Source: Gemmatimonadota bacterium
Lineage (GTDB): Bacteria > Gemmatimonadota > Gemmatimonadetes > Longimicrobiales > Gaopeijiaceae
Length of the DNA: 64,000 nucleotides
NCBI GenBank assembly: GCA_028873595.1
Contig: JAPPOV010000026.1
Span: 124,001 to 188,000 of the forward strand
Direction of reading: 5' to 3'
Shown: positions 24,535-34,567 of the stretch, piece after piece
Numbering within the stretch: the stretch's first letter is position 1
How the letters are laid out: every line of letters starts with the position of its first letter
The notes under the pieces: generated by a model
The model's input: the letters and a program-made list of their open reading frames with translations, nothing else
The model's database searches: none
What the model was told of the DNA's origin: nothing
Position numbers and translations under genes: made by a program

Positions 24535-25308
24535 TCAGGGTAGACGACCTTCTCTGTGGAGCGTGTGTGTGTAGAGTCGATACGCCTCGGGGTACGCCAT
24601 GAAATCCCTCGCCCATGCCTCAAAGTCCGGTAGGGGAAGGAGGGCTTCGATGTGATCGACGACGATACGGGCGAACTGCACTCTATCCTTCGTTCGGAAG
24701 TCGATGCTCTCGCCTTCGAGGATCCGGTCGACGGCCTCTGCGAAATGATCCGGGTCGATGAGTGAAATGAAGTGGCACACCTGGTCGATCCGGTAGGACT
24801 CATAGAGGGAGCGAAGCCGGTCGAGCTCGTCGTCCGAGACGTTCAGGTCTCCGTCGATCCAGTGGCCCGCGATCTCGACCGCATTGGCGTTCAGGAGCGT
24901 CCTGAATTGACCTCGCAGGTTTGTGTGGCCCCCGGCGTGTCGGTTCCTCGTGTGGAGGGCCGAGTTGAGCAACCCATGCAGAAGCGGGCGGCCGAGGCCG
25001 CGGGCCTTCTCGTGAATCTCGGGTTCGGACCCCTCCACGAAGATGTCCGCAGTGCGAATCTCGTCGGCGTGATGCTCGGAGTGGCTCGGGCGGAATGCGA
25101 AGTATCCGTGCCAAGTCGCTTCCGTAGCCCGGAACGTGACGAGAAAGCAGGCCCAGGTATCGGAGCCGTCCTCGAGGAAGCCGACGGACCGTCGCCGCTC
25201 GGGCGGTGCGGTCAGGGGCGTGCGGGGGGAAGCCTTCAAATCACCGTGGATACGTGAGATACGGCGTATCGACCAAGAAATGATGCTTGTGTCGGCTGAG
25301 CGGTGCAA
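24535..25308 (-). CDS. Two-module unknown protein (order A-B), related to neighbours at 26334 and 27587
   Basis: The 257-residue protein has two modules. Module A (about 52-130) runs from DTWACFLVTFRATEATWHGYFAF to RTADIFVEGSEPEIHEKARG and LLNSALHTR. Module B (about 160-250) has RLRSLYESYRID and ends LLPLPDFEAWARDFMAYPEAYRLY. Both modules recur in the gene at 26334 but in the opposite order, and B alone recurs at 27587. No catalytic motif, signal peptide or membrane segment is evident. The N-terminal 40 residues are doubtful; a TTG at 25239 is an alternative start. rpsU is downstream. Confidence 0.6.
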   Translation of the reverse strand: MHRSADTSIISWSIRRISRIHGDLKASPRTPLTAPPERRRSVGFLEDGSDTWACFLVTFRATEATWHGYFAFRPSHSEHHADEIRTADIFVEGSEPEIHEKARGLGRPLLHGLLNSALHTRNRHAGGHTNLRGQFRTLLNANAVEIAGHWIDGDLNVSDDELDRLRSLYESYRIDQVCHFISLIDPDHFAEAVDRILEGESIDFRTKDRVQFARIVVDHIEALLPLPDFEAWARDFMAYPEAYRLYTHTLHREGRLP

Positions 25309-25443
25309 CCACCTGGATTCAACAACAGCATTTTCCTTGCAGTCGCTATAAACAGATGGTTATTCTCAGAATCCGACCCTGAATTCTGGCAGTGCGGGGC
25401 GGAGGGTTCAAAACGCATTTCGCCAAGCTCCGGAGCAGCCGCG

Positions 25444-26337
25444 ATGCAGCTTCATTCGACAACGACGACTGAGATCCGCACGGAGGCCATGGGTGATGTC
25501 CCGGGCATTTGTGAGCTCCCGCTGACACGGGCAGTCGTGCAGTACCGCGATGTGCACGAAATGGATGCCGCTGGTGGGCGCATCGAGGACATCGGGCTCG
25601 CCCTCGTCGTGGAGGGTCGGTATGCCTCCACGGCTGAAGTGGTCGATCTTGGAAGTGGGAGCGTGAAGGTGCTCGACCTGAGCACCGAACTCGTGGTGCT
25701 CGATTGGGTGTACGATCCGACCGTGGAGCACATGGCTGAACTGATTACCGCCTCGGCGGCTACACAGCAGTCGGGTGACTTGCGTGCGTACAGCCGCAAG
25801 TTGGGTCTGCGTGTCCTCGAGCGTGTGGGATTCGGGCCGCTTTCGCGCCCGACGTTCCTGAGGATCGGTTTCCGCGATATATGTCGCGATCTGGACCTGC
25901 ACGAGGGCACGTCCATCCGTTTCATTCTGGGGCCGGGTCGACTCACTCGCGCACACCTGGACTATGATGCGTGTGCGCTCGTCTTCAGAACCGCTTTCGA
26001 CGAGCCGGACACCCAGCTGGAGCATGCGCTCGGTGTCGCGTTCCCCGAGGCGGATCTGCACCGGGAAGACGCGTCCTCACCGACCGGCACGGTCTCGTAC
26101 CATGTCCGGCTCCCGGTACCGACGAGTCTGGGCGAGGCACGACGCGTACTCGGTGGTATGCGTCGGGGTCTCGTTACACTCATGGCCCGTTTCGAGGCGG
26201 ATCGGTTCGCATCCGTGGAGGCGCTCATGGAGACCTTCGGGGCTCGGGAGACACTGGCCGGTCTCCAGATTTACGAGCCCCGGACCAATGTTGTCCGCCT
26301 GTATCCGCCGATCCCTGGATCACACGTCGTCCATTGA
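25444..26337 (+). CDS. Uncharacterised 297-residue protein coupled to the two-module gene
   Basis: I do not recognise this protein. It is soluble, acidic and rich in beta-forming segments (IEDIGLALVVEGRYAS; GSVKVLDLSTELVVLDWVY) with a helical C-terminal part (GEARRVLGGMRRGLVTLMARFEADRF). An upstream ATG frame exists, but its translation is unlike the rest, so the ATG at 25444 is preferred. The stop overlaps the next start as TTGA, so the two proteins are probably made together and may interact. It is divergent from the two-module gene at 24535. Confidence 0.6.
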   Translation: MQLHSTTTTEIRTEAMGDVPGICELPLTRAVVQYRDVHEMDAAGGRIEDIGLALVVEGRYASTAEVVDLGSGSVKVLDLSTELVVLDWVYDPTVEHMAELITASAATQQSGDLRAYSRKLGLRVLERVGFGPLSRPTFLRIGFRDICRDLDLHEGTSIRFILGPGRLTRAHLDYDACALVFRTAFDEPDTQLEHALGVAFPEADLHREDASSPTGTVSYHVRLPVPTSLGEARRVLGGMRRGLVTLMARFEADRFASVEALMETFGARETLAGLQIYEPRTNVVRLYPPIPGSHVVH

Positions 26338-26894
26338 TTGCCCCTTTTGCGGAGGCCGCCGGGCCCGATGCGGACGGTCTTCGCCGGGCGTATGCCGAGT
26401 ATCGTTTGCGACAGGGCCGCGAGCTCGTGTTCATGCTTCCCCCCGAGGCCGTGCGTCCACTTCTACGCCGGCTTCACCGGACGGCGTCTCCCACGGACGT
26501 CATCGCGGATGATCCGTTGACGGCCCTCGCCGAATACTGTGCTGCACTGCTTCCTCTACCGCCGTTCGAAGTGTGGCTCGAGGATGCGCGGGAGAATCCG
26601 GACGCGTATCTGGAATCGCTGGATCGGGTTGCCAGCGCTCCGACGGCGTCTTCGCCCGCGACCCTGGAGGCTCGTTGCTTCCGGCGGGCCGGAACCGAGT
26701 GGGTCGCGCGCCTTCGGGCGTTCCGAGACGAGGACGTATGGCGCGGATTCATCTCCTTCGAGGCCGATGAGCCTGACGTTGTGCAGCGGACTGCCCTCGT
26801 CTTCTGTGAAGATGGCCCTCGGGAGGTCCGAGATCGGTTCCTTTCCTTCGAACTTGCGGCTCTGGAGTCCTTTCTGCACTCCGCCACGGCTTGA
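26334..26894 (+). CDS. Two-module unknown protein (order B-A)
   Basis: The 186-residue protein carries module B first (GLRRAYAEYRLRQGRELVFML through LLPLPPFEVWLEDARENPDAYLE) and module A second (EWVARLRAFRDEDVWRGFISF, RTALVFCEDGPREVRDRFLSF, LESFLHSA). This is the reverse of the gene at 24535. Shared positions include Y-x-x-Y, Q/D, P-x-E/D and LPxPxFxxWxxD in B, and W, FR, WxG and RTAxxF in A. No function is known to me. Start is TTG at 26334 overlapping the previous stop. An AT-rich hairpin follows. Confidence 0.65.
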   Translation: MIAPFAEAAGPDADGLRRAYAEYRLRQGRELVFMLPPEAVRPLLRRLHRTASPTDVIADDPLTALAEYCAALLPLPPFEVWLEDARENPDAYLESLDRVASAPTASSPATLEARCFRRAGTEWVARLRAFRDEDVWRGFISFEADEPDVVQRTALVFCEDGPREVRDRFLSFELAALESFLHSATA

Positions 26895-26895
26895 C

Positions 26896-26916
26896 CGTTT
26901 TTTTGTAAAAAAAACG
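26896..26916. terminator. Bidirectional A/T hairpin terminator
   Basis: CGTTTTTTT pairs with AAAAAAACG around a three-base loop directly after the stop of the B-A protein gene. Confidence 0.5.
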
Positions 26917-27060
26917 TCACGCGGCTGTGCCGTTGCAGGATGCTGCCAAGTTCCCAAAGCTGCTGTGATATATGGACTTCCGAGCCAGGGAGCGTGTCGC
27001 GTATAGGCTGCGATGACATCGAGGAACAGTTGATTATAGGAATTTTAAGGATTTCGTAAA

Positions 27061-27072
27061 GTGTTGCAACAC
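27061..27072. promoter_or_regulatory. Perfect 12-bp palindrome GTGTTGCAACAC
   Basis: A gapless symmetric site about 187 bases upstream of the ribbon-helix-helix-like gene, in AT-rich DNA, could bind a dimeric regulator, possibly the product of that gene. This is inference only. Confidence 0.4.
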
Positions 27073-27123
27073 AACGACTTACGCAATGCGCAAAAAGCGG
27101 TGAATCTTCGCCAAAAAGGGGTT

Positions 27124-27141
27124 GCGCCTCCCCGGAGGCGC
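27124..27141 (+). terminator. GC hairpin followed by short T run
   Basis: GCGCCTCC and GGAGGCGC form an 8-pair inverted repeat followed by CTTTAGC. A similar GCGCCTCCGG motif recurs near 27172. It may end a small transcript. Confidence 0.4.
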
Positions 27142-27258
27142 CTTTAGCATATGGGCACTTGAGGTTGCTAGCGCCTCCGGCCGCACTCGCTGACGCGGGT
27201 GTCGGCATCCCAACGAAAGTGTAACTTTTCCACAACCAGTCGTGGGTGAGGTGTGTCC

Positions 27259-27465
27259 ATGTGGGAGACGCGTTCCGTGCAACTTTCTGTCCAGCTTCCG
27301 CGAGACATCGCGGAGCAGGCGGAAGAGATTCAGATCTCCGATCCGGAGTTCTTGAGCCGGGTTGTTCTATATGGTTTGACACGCCGATCGATCTATCGTC
27401 ACCTCCGCGAGAACGAGTCGAGTGCCGCGGATCTTGGCGGGGAGGCCTTGCCAGCCCAGGTCTAG
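27259..27465 (+). CDS. Small ribbon-helix-helix-like protein
   Basis: The 68-residue protein has a beta strand (VQLSVQLP) followed by two helices (RDIAEQAEEIQIS; PEFLSRVVLYGLTRRSIYRHL), the pattern of CopG/Arc-type DNA-binding dimers. Such proteins often repress their own operon, and palindromes lie just upstream. GGTGAGG at 27244-27250 is 8 bases before the ATG at 27259; a GTG two codons earlier is too close. A module-B gene follows 121 bases later, an arrangement reminiscent of a regulator-effector pair but unproven. Confidence 0.55.
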   Translation: MWETRSVQLSVQLPRDIAEQAEEIQISDPEFLSRVVLYGLTRRSIYRHLRENESSAADLGGEALPAQV

Positions 27466-27586
27466 GACGCGGGAAAGCCTTGCTTTAGCGAACCTCTTGG
27501 TCCAAACGTAGGCTCGGATCGAAGCTCCATTTCGACCGGTCCCATCAGGGTCGAGGGGTTTGTTCACGTCCGGCGGAGGCATCGCG

Positions 27587-27919
27587 GTGAACGGAGCACA
27601 CGGCTCGGACGAGCCGCTCCACATTCTGCGCGCCAAATATCACGACTACTGCTCTGCACAAGTCGCAGATCTGCTCGTGTATATGAGTCCCGATGAGATC
27701 TACCTCCTGGCGCATCGAGCGATGCGCGAGGAGGGAGACGCCGACGACGTTTCTTACGCCGAAATGGTGCGCGTTGCCACGGACTGGCTGAGTCGCCGGG
27801 TCGCGCTGCCCCCCTTCGACGTCTGGGCCGAAGATTACCGCAAGAATCCCGATCGGTACGAGGAGTACTTCATGGGACTGTGGGAGTCGGAGACCGAGAG
27901 TGGCCGAGAGACGTCGTGA
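27587..27919 (+). CDS. Single-module unknown protein (module B)
   Basis: The 110-residue protein consists almost entirely of the module B also found at 24535 and 26334: LRAKYHDYCSAQVADLLVYMSPDEIYLL and VALPPFDVWAEDYRKNPDRYEEYF. This shows that module B can stand alone. A GGAGG at 27575-27579 supports the GTG at 27587. No enzymatic motif is visible. It converges with ssb, 21 bases away. Confidence 0.65.
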   Translation: MNGAHGSDEPLHILRAKYHDYCSAQVADLLVYMSPDEIYLLAHRAMREEGDADDVSYAEMVRVATDWLSRRVALPPFDVWAEDYRKNPDRYEEYFMGLWESETESGRETS

Positions 27920-27940
27920 ATTCGGTGAGCTAGTGACTAG

Positions 27941-28399
27941 CTAGAAGGGCAGGTCGTCGTCGGGGTCAGTGGTCGGAGGTGCGCCGCCACCAAAGGGGTC
28001 AGTGGCCGGAGGTGCGCCGCCACCAAAATCGGACCCACCGCCACCACCGAAATCACCGCCACCGCCGCCGGATGATCCGAGCATGACCATCTCCGTCACG
28101 ACGATGTCGGTCCAATACTTCGTTCCGCCTTCGCCCTCCGTCTGCGAGTACTCGACCCGGCCCTCGACGTAGAGGCGATTCCCCTTCTTCACGTACTGCT
28201 CGACGATGTCGACCAGGCGCCCGAAGAAGGTGAGGCGATGCCACTCCGTCTTTTCTTTCTTCTGCCCGGAGCGATCCGTCCAGGAACGGTTCGTGGCCAG
28301 GGATAGCTTCCCCACCCGCGCGCCGGAGCTCGTGGCCCGGATTTCAGGGTCGTTCCCCACGTTACCGATCAGCATGACCTTGTTGAGCGAACGACTCAT
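27941..28399 (-). CDS. ssb: Single-stranded DNA-binding protein
   Basis: The 152-residue protein has the OB-fold start MSRSLNKVMLIGNVGNDPEIR and the conserved WHRLTFFGRLVDIVEQYVKKGNRLYVEGR. A glycine-rich linker and the acidic tip DDDLPF follow. It coats single-stranded DNA as a tetramer and recruits partners through the tip. The frame extends 50 codons farther upstream, but the ATG at 28399 matches the family. The linker contains a duplicated 11-residue unit (FGGGAPPxTDP). Confidence 0.95.
   Translation of the reverse strand: MSRSLNKVMLIGNVGNDPEIRATSSGARVGKLSLATNRSWTDRSGQKKEKTEWHRLTFFGRLVDIVEQYVKKGNRLYVEGRVEYSQTEGEGGTKYWTDIVVTEMVMLGSSGGGGGDFGGGGGSDFGGGAPPATDPFGGGAPPTTDPDDDLPF
27962..28027. 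repeat. 33-bp tandem duplication in the ssb linker
   Basis: Two head-to-tail copies (27962-27994 and 27995-28027) differ at one base and encode two copies of the glycine/proline linker unit. The repeat is in frame and may vary in number between strains. Confidence 0.85.
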
Positions 28400-28578
28400 G
28401 GCAGCAGGACTCCTCGTTACGTACCGCCCGGTCGGGCGAGAAGGGTGATGTGTGCGGGTATGTGTGTACCTCAGAGGGCCGGAAAGTAAGCCGGGTTTCC
28501 AGGTTTTTCCATGACGTTGAGGGCGGCTATCTTTTGCCCTCTTTACCATCCGACCACGCCTCAGGGAGACTCTTTGCC

Positions 28579-29364
28579 ATGGGCGACATGACCTACATCA
28601 AGGTCGAGCGCGACGATGAAGTTGCGATCGTCATCATCGACCGTCAGGACAAGCTGAACGCCCTCAACGCCGACGTGGTGCAGGAGATTGGCGAAGTGTT
28701 CGATCGCCTGCGCGATGACGATGCCGTGCGTGCTGTGATCCTGACGGGCGCGGGAGAGAAGGCCTTTGTCGCCGGGGCGGACATTGGTGAGCTGGCCACG
28801 ATGAACTCGATGACCGGCGTCGCGGTCAGTCGGGCGGGCCAGGAGGTCTTCCGGGCGATCGAACTGTTTCCCAAGCCGGTCATCGCAGCGGTGGGTGGAT
28901 ACGCGCTCGGCGGAGGGTGTGAGCTGGCGCTTGCTTGCCACATCCGGGTGGCGAGTGAGCGGGCGCGGTTCGGGTTGCCCGAGGTCGGGCTAGGGATCAT
29001 CCCCGGATATGGTGGAACGATCCGCCTCGCGCGCCTCATCGGTCTGGGGCGTGCGATCGAACTGACCCTGACCGGGGATATGCTCGGCGCCGAGCAGGCT
29101 CAGACGATCGGCCTGGTCTCGGCTGTGACCTCACCGGACGCGCTGATCGACGAAACCAAGGCGCTCGCGAGGAAGATCACGAAGAATGGTCCGGTGGCTG
29201 TTCGGCTCGCGCTCGAGTCGATGTACCGAGCCGTCGATACGGCGACCGAAGATGCTCTGGGCTTCGAATCTTCCGCCTTCGGATTGCTCGCCTCGACCGA
29301 CGATATGAAAGAAGGCATGCAGGCTTTCCTCGAGAAGCGAAAAGCCGACTTCAAGGGCACCTGA
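28579..29364 (+). CDS. Enoyl-CoA hydratase/isomerase family protein
   Basis: The 261-residue crotonase-fold protein has the oxyanion-hole segments AGADIGEL (65-72) and YALGGGCE. The two catalytic glutamates of true hydratases are present, E115 in GGGCELALAC and E135 in LPEVGLGIIPGYGGT. It hydrates trans-2-enoyl-CoA to 3-hydroxyacyl-CoA, the step between the dehydrogenase encoded at 23105 and an acyl-CoA dehydrogenase not seen here. It is transcribed divergently from ssb. GGGAG precedes the ATG at 28579 by 11 bases; an ATG three codons later is possible. Confidence 0.9.
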   Translation: MGDMTYIKVERDDEVAIVIIDRQDKLNALNADVVQEIGEVFDRLRDDDAVRAVILTGAGEKAFVAGADIGELATMNSMTGVAVSRAGQEVFRAIELFPKPVIAAVGGYALGGGCELALACHIRVASERARFGLPEVGLGIIPGYGGTIRLARLIGLGRAIELTLTGDMLGAEQAQTIGLVSAVTSPDALIDETKALARKITKNGPVAVRLALESMYRAVDTATEDALGFESSAFGLLASTDDMKEGMQAFLEKRKADFKGT

Positions 29365-29492
29365 ACCGCTCCATTAACGCTGGTGCGACACCAGCCGGAC
29401 ATGCCGAAAGACGGACTCTGTCGCAGTTCTCGTGAGCTGGTGGAATCGTTAACTTTCGCCATGCTTTTCGCGACTATCCCGACCTCCCGGCC

Positions 29493-30617
29493 TTGCATCT
29501 GAGCGCGCTCTCGCTGAGGCACTTCCGGAACCTCCGAAACCAGGAGCTGGAGTTGCCTCGCGAAGGCGTCGCCCTGATCGGCGACAACGCCCAAGGCAAG
29601 TCGAATTTTCTTGAGGCGATCTACTACCTTGAGACGCTTCGTTCCTTCCGGGGCGCCCGTGACGCTCAAATGCTGGGCTTCGGTGAAGAGGTCTTCCGTG
29701 TCGTCGGAACCACCGAAGGCGGAGACGATGAGCCGCGCGGTGTCCAGGTCGCGGCTGCCTTCCAGAAGAAGGGAAAGCGCAAGAAGGTCTCCGTGGATGG
29801 GACCGAGCCTGATCGACTCACCGATGCCCTCGGTCACCTCTCTGCGGTCATCTTCTCTCCCTCGGACGTGGATCTCGTGAGTGGGGGGCCTTCAGAGCGC
29901 CGGCGCTTCCTCGACATCGTTCTGTCGCTCAACGAGCCTGGGTACGTCCGTGCACTCTCGGACTACAGGAAGAGTCTGTCCCGCCGAAACGCCGCCTTGA
30001 GGGCCGGCCAACCGTGGTCGCTCGTCTCCGTGTGGGATCAGGGGCTGATTCGTGCCGGCGCCGAGATCATGGTGGCCCGCAGGGATTGGATCGGAACCCG
30101 GGCGAGCGCATTCGGTGACTACTATGCGCGCGTGAGCGGCGGCCGGAGGGCGCGGATGACGTACAGACCGAATGTCTCACTCGAGGACGCAGCGAGCACG
30201 GATGCGGTCGAGCATGCGTTTCGCGAGGCGCTCGAGGCTGCGCGGGACCGGGAGGCACGCCGCGGAGTCACGGTGGCCGGACCTCATCGGGATGACGTTC
30301 GTCTTCAACTGTCCGACGAAGGAGACGATCTCGATCTGCGGGACTATGGCTCCGGGGGGCAGCGTCGGACCGCTGCGCTCGCGTTGAGGTTGGTCGAGGC
30401 GATGACCATCCGAGAGCGCCGTAGCAGGCGGCCCATGATCCTGCTCGACGATGTCTTCGCGGAACTCGACGGTGGACGAAGTGAGCGGATTCTCGAGCTC
30501 ATGGACGGTGAAGACACGGGGCAGGTCGTGCTCACCGCACCCAAGGATGCCGACGTACGGATCCGCCGCGATGCGCTTCCTCGGTGGCGAATTCAGGCGG
30601 GAGAGATCACCACGTGA
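29493..30617 (+). CDS. recF: DNA replication and repair protein RecF
   Basis: The 374-residue SMC-like ATPase has Walker A GDNAQGKSN at 30-38, the signature region GSGGQRRTAALALRL and Walker B RPMILLDDVFAELD. It loads RecA at gaps with RecO and RecR. Start is TTG at 29493, directly at the conserved MHLSALSLRHFRNLRN. Its stop overlaps the next ATG by one base. The order recF-dciA-gyrB resembles the region near the origin in many bacteria, but dnaA and dnaN are absent from the window. Confidence 0.95.
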   Translation: MHLSALSLRHFRNLRNQELELPREGVALIGDNAQGKSNFLEAIYYLETLRSFRGARDAQMLGFGEEVFRVVGTTEGGDDEPRGVQVAAAFQKKGKRKKVSVDGTEPDRLTDALGHLSAVIFSPSDVDLVSGGPSERRRFLDIVLSLNEPGYVRALSDYRKSLSRRNAALRAGQPWSLVSVWDQGLIRAGAEIMVARRDWIGTRASAFGDYYARVSGGRRARMTYRPNVSLEDAASTDAVEHAFREALEAARDREARRGVTVAGPHRDDVRLQLSDEGDDLDLRDYGSGGQRRTAALALRLVEAMTIRERRSRRPMILLDDVFAELDGGRSERILELMDGEDTGQVVLTAPKDADVRIRRDALPRWRIQAGEITT

Positions 30618-30970
30618 TGGGTGTGTCGCCAATGAGGAGATCTGCGGGTAGCCGCGACGAGCCGGGTCGGTCCCGGAAGCCGGTCGCACTCGGCTCGGTG
30701 GTCGACAAGATCCTCGAGAACCATGGCGTGCTCGATCAGGTGCGTCGGATGTCGGTCCTGGACGAATGGCCTGAACTGGTGGGCGAGGCCGTAAGTCGGG
30801 TGACCCATGCGCGCAGTGTTGAGGAGGCGGTCCTCATCGTCGAGGTCCGCAACAGCGCGTGGTTGATGGAACTGAATATGATGAAGGGCGACTTCGTCCG
30901 GCGTGTGAACGAGCACATGCCGGATACGCCCATCGAACGAATCGTCTTCGTGCAGGCGGAGACCGAATAG
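30617..30970 (+). CDS. DciA-like protein (DUF721)
   Basis: The 117-residue basic protein has the DUF721/DciA core: LGSVVDKILENHGVLDQV, EWPELVGEAVSRVTHARSV and VLIVEVRNSAWLMELNMMK. DciA loads the replicative helicase in bacteria lacking DnaC or DnaI. Its place between recF and gyrB is typical. The ATG at 30617 overlaps the recF stop (TGATG), which decides the start. Confidence 0.88.
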   Translation: MGVSPMRRSAGSRDEPGRSRKPVALGSVVDKILENHGVLDQVRRMSVLDEWPELVGEAVSRVTHARSVEEAVLIVEVRNSAWLMELNMMKGDFVRRVNEHMPDTPIERIVFVQAETE

Positions 30971-30991
30971 GCGCGACTCCGCGTCGGATAA

Positions 30992-32941
<1,950 letters not shown>

Positions 32942-32962
32942 CGACCAGGAGTACCGGTCGCC

Positions 32963-34423
32963 TCAGGGTGCGGAGTCTCCTAGGAGATCTTCCGCGGTCA
33001 CGATTCGAGCATCGTCCCGGCGGGCGACATCGCGGCGGAGCCAGGTGGGTGAGGAACGTCCTGTGAAGACAAGGCGCAGCCGGCGCTCACGACCGAAGCC
33101 GTAGCGTGTCCCCCGAATACTCTGGTCGAGTTCCTCGAGGGGATTGAGCGTGGCCTTCGTCGGACGACGTTCGGGTGGATCCCACAGACATGTTCCGTAA
33201 TAGGTCGCGCCGGTGCCGAGCGTCCCGGCCACTGGAATCTCCGCGTCCGCGTTCCAGATCGATCCGCTGTCGCGTGCGTTCGAGCCCAGGGTTTCCAAGG
33301 CGTCGATCTCCATGTGACGCCGGCAGAGGGGCGGCATCATCTGCTGGATGTGGTTGCGGATGGCTGGTCGGATCTCCTCTGCGTAATACGGAACGATCTC
33401 GACGTCTCGCTCGGATGTTCGCCACGGCAGGATGAACCGTAGCCAGAAGGCCACGAACGGGTCCGAGATGGCGTAGCGGGTCGTGCGGCTTCGCGGTGCT
33501 GCATCCAGAGAACGCCGGGTGCGGACGAAGCCCAGCTCGGAGAGTCTCTTGAGGTACGGGGCAACCTGCCCGCTCTTCGTCAGATCCGGGATCGCGTTCG
33601 ACAGCCTCGCCCATTCGGCCTCTCCGCAGGCAAGCGCTTCGAGCAGCGCCGTGTAGCGTGTGACCGTTTGAACCGATCGTTCCAGCCAGCTCATCGGGAG
33701 TTCTGCCAGGGGCCCATGGTCCGTCAAGAGCAGACGCCGGACATTGGTCCCGACGGTGACGGACGTGTCCAGGTGTGTCAGAACCCCCGGAAGGCCGCCG
33801 AAGACGCCGTACGCACGGATCTTGTCGCGTGCCCGGGTGCCCGGCAGATGCGGTGCCGCGGCTCTGAGCGGCAGTGCGTCGACGTGAAGCTCCAGAGCCG
33901 GAGCGGCCGCCTCGAACCTCGATCCAATGGGAGGCATCGACCCGGCACGCCCTGCGAGGACCACGTGGAAGTGAATCCGGGCGGCGCGGGCATTCGTGAG
34001 CGCCTCCGCCAATCCCTCTTCAAATCGGGCTCGAGCGTCGAGGAGGCGATGGGCATCGTCGAGGATCAGGACAAATGGCCGATCGTGCGCCAGGCTCAGA
34101 AGCTCGGTGAAGAGCGTCGGCCAACTCGGAATCCCGGTATCCTCACCGCCGTGTTCGGTCGATCCGTGGACGTGGTGTGCAGTTTCCGGTGCCGCAGAAA
34201 CGGGAAACCGCGCGCGGATTCGGTCGCGGAGGTCACGGCGAATGAGTGGATCCGGCCGGGGGGGACAGCGGAACCGAATGCCTGGATACCGTTCGCTCGC
34301 ACGTCGTACGAGGGATGACGTCCCTGCGCCGGGGAGGCCAGAGACCACGATGGACCGTGCCTCGTGTCGATCCAGCTCGATACGCAGGAGGCCGAGTTCG
34401 CGAGATCTTCCTGTGAATTTCAC
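32963..34423 (-). CDS. AAA+ (STAND-like) ATPase with C-terminal DUF234-type region
   Basis: The 486-residue protein opens with MKFTGRSREL, has Walker A GLPGAGTSS (29-37) and Walker B PFVLILDDAHR near 115-125. A winged-helix-like segment follows (TKSGQVAPYLKRLSELGFVRTRR), then a C-terminal DUF234-like nuclease-fold region (RYAISDPFVAFWLRFILP). Such ATPases are common in archaea and scattered in bacteria and are suspected to act in defence or DNA handling, but none is well characterised. Start is GTG at 34423, facing glnN across an AT-rich region with direct repeats. Horizontal transfer is possible. Confidence 0.75.
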   Translation of the reverse strand: MKFTGRSRELGLLRIELDRHEARSIVVSGLPGAGTSSLVRRASERYPGIRFRCPPRPDPLIRRDLRDRIRARFPVSAAPETAHHVHGSTEHGGEDTGIPSWPTLFTELLSLAHDRPFVLILDDAHRLLDARARFEEGLAEALTNARAARIHFHVVLAGRAGSMPPIGSRFEAAAPALELHVDALPLRAAAPHLPGTRARDKIRAYGVFGGLPGVLTHLDTSVTVGTNVRRLLLTDHGPLAELPMSWLERSVQTVTRYTALLEALACGEAEWARLSNAIPDLTKSGQVAPYLKRLSELGFVRTRRSLDAAPRSRTTRYAISDPFVAFWLRFILPWRTSERDVEIVPYYAEEIRPAIRNHIQQMMPPLCRRHMEIDALETLGSNARDSGSIWNADAEIPVAGTLGTGATYYGTCLWDPPERRPTKATLNPLEELDQSIRGTRYGFGRERRLRLVFTGRSSPTWLRRDVARRDDARIVTAEDLLGDSAP

Positions 34424-34429
34424 GTGTCA

Positions 34430-34473
34430 AGTTAGCGAATATAATGAAAATAACAAAGTTAGCGTAATGTAAT
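34430..34473. promoter_or_regulatory. AGTTAGCG direct repeats in the glnN/ATPase divergent promoter region
   Basis: AGTTAGCG followed by A/T-rich sequence occurs at 34430 and again at 34457, 27 bases apart, in a markedly AT-rich gap. A TATAGT box at 34484-34489 may serve glnN. The repeats could bind a regulator of nitrogen assimilation or of the ATPase. Confidence 0.4.
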
Positions 34474-34567
34474 TTGGTCTAAATATAGTATGGACAGGGT
34501 TGAGGCGTGACGGGGTTGCCCCCACGTTCCTTCCAGTTCCAAACGTCACTTCCCATCTGGAGTTCTC

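Larger units (their letters stand above)
26895..27258. other. AT-rich non-coding patch with several symmetric elements
   Basis: No frame in these 360 bases gives a credible protein. The stretch is visibly richer in A and T than its surroundings and contains a T7/A8 hairpin, a 12-base palindrome and a GC-rich hairpin, listed separately. It could hold the promoter of the ribbon-helix-helix-like gene, or a small RNA ending at the hairpin near 27141. Confidence 0.5.

Noticed and set aside
27962-28027. CRISPR-like repeat
   Set aside because: Only two directly abutting copies inside the ssb coding sequence, with no spacers.
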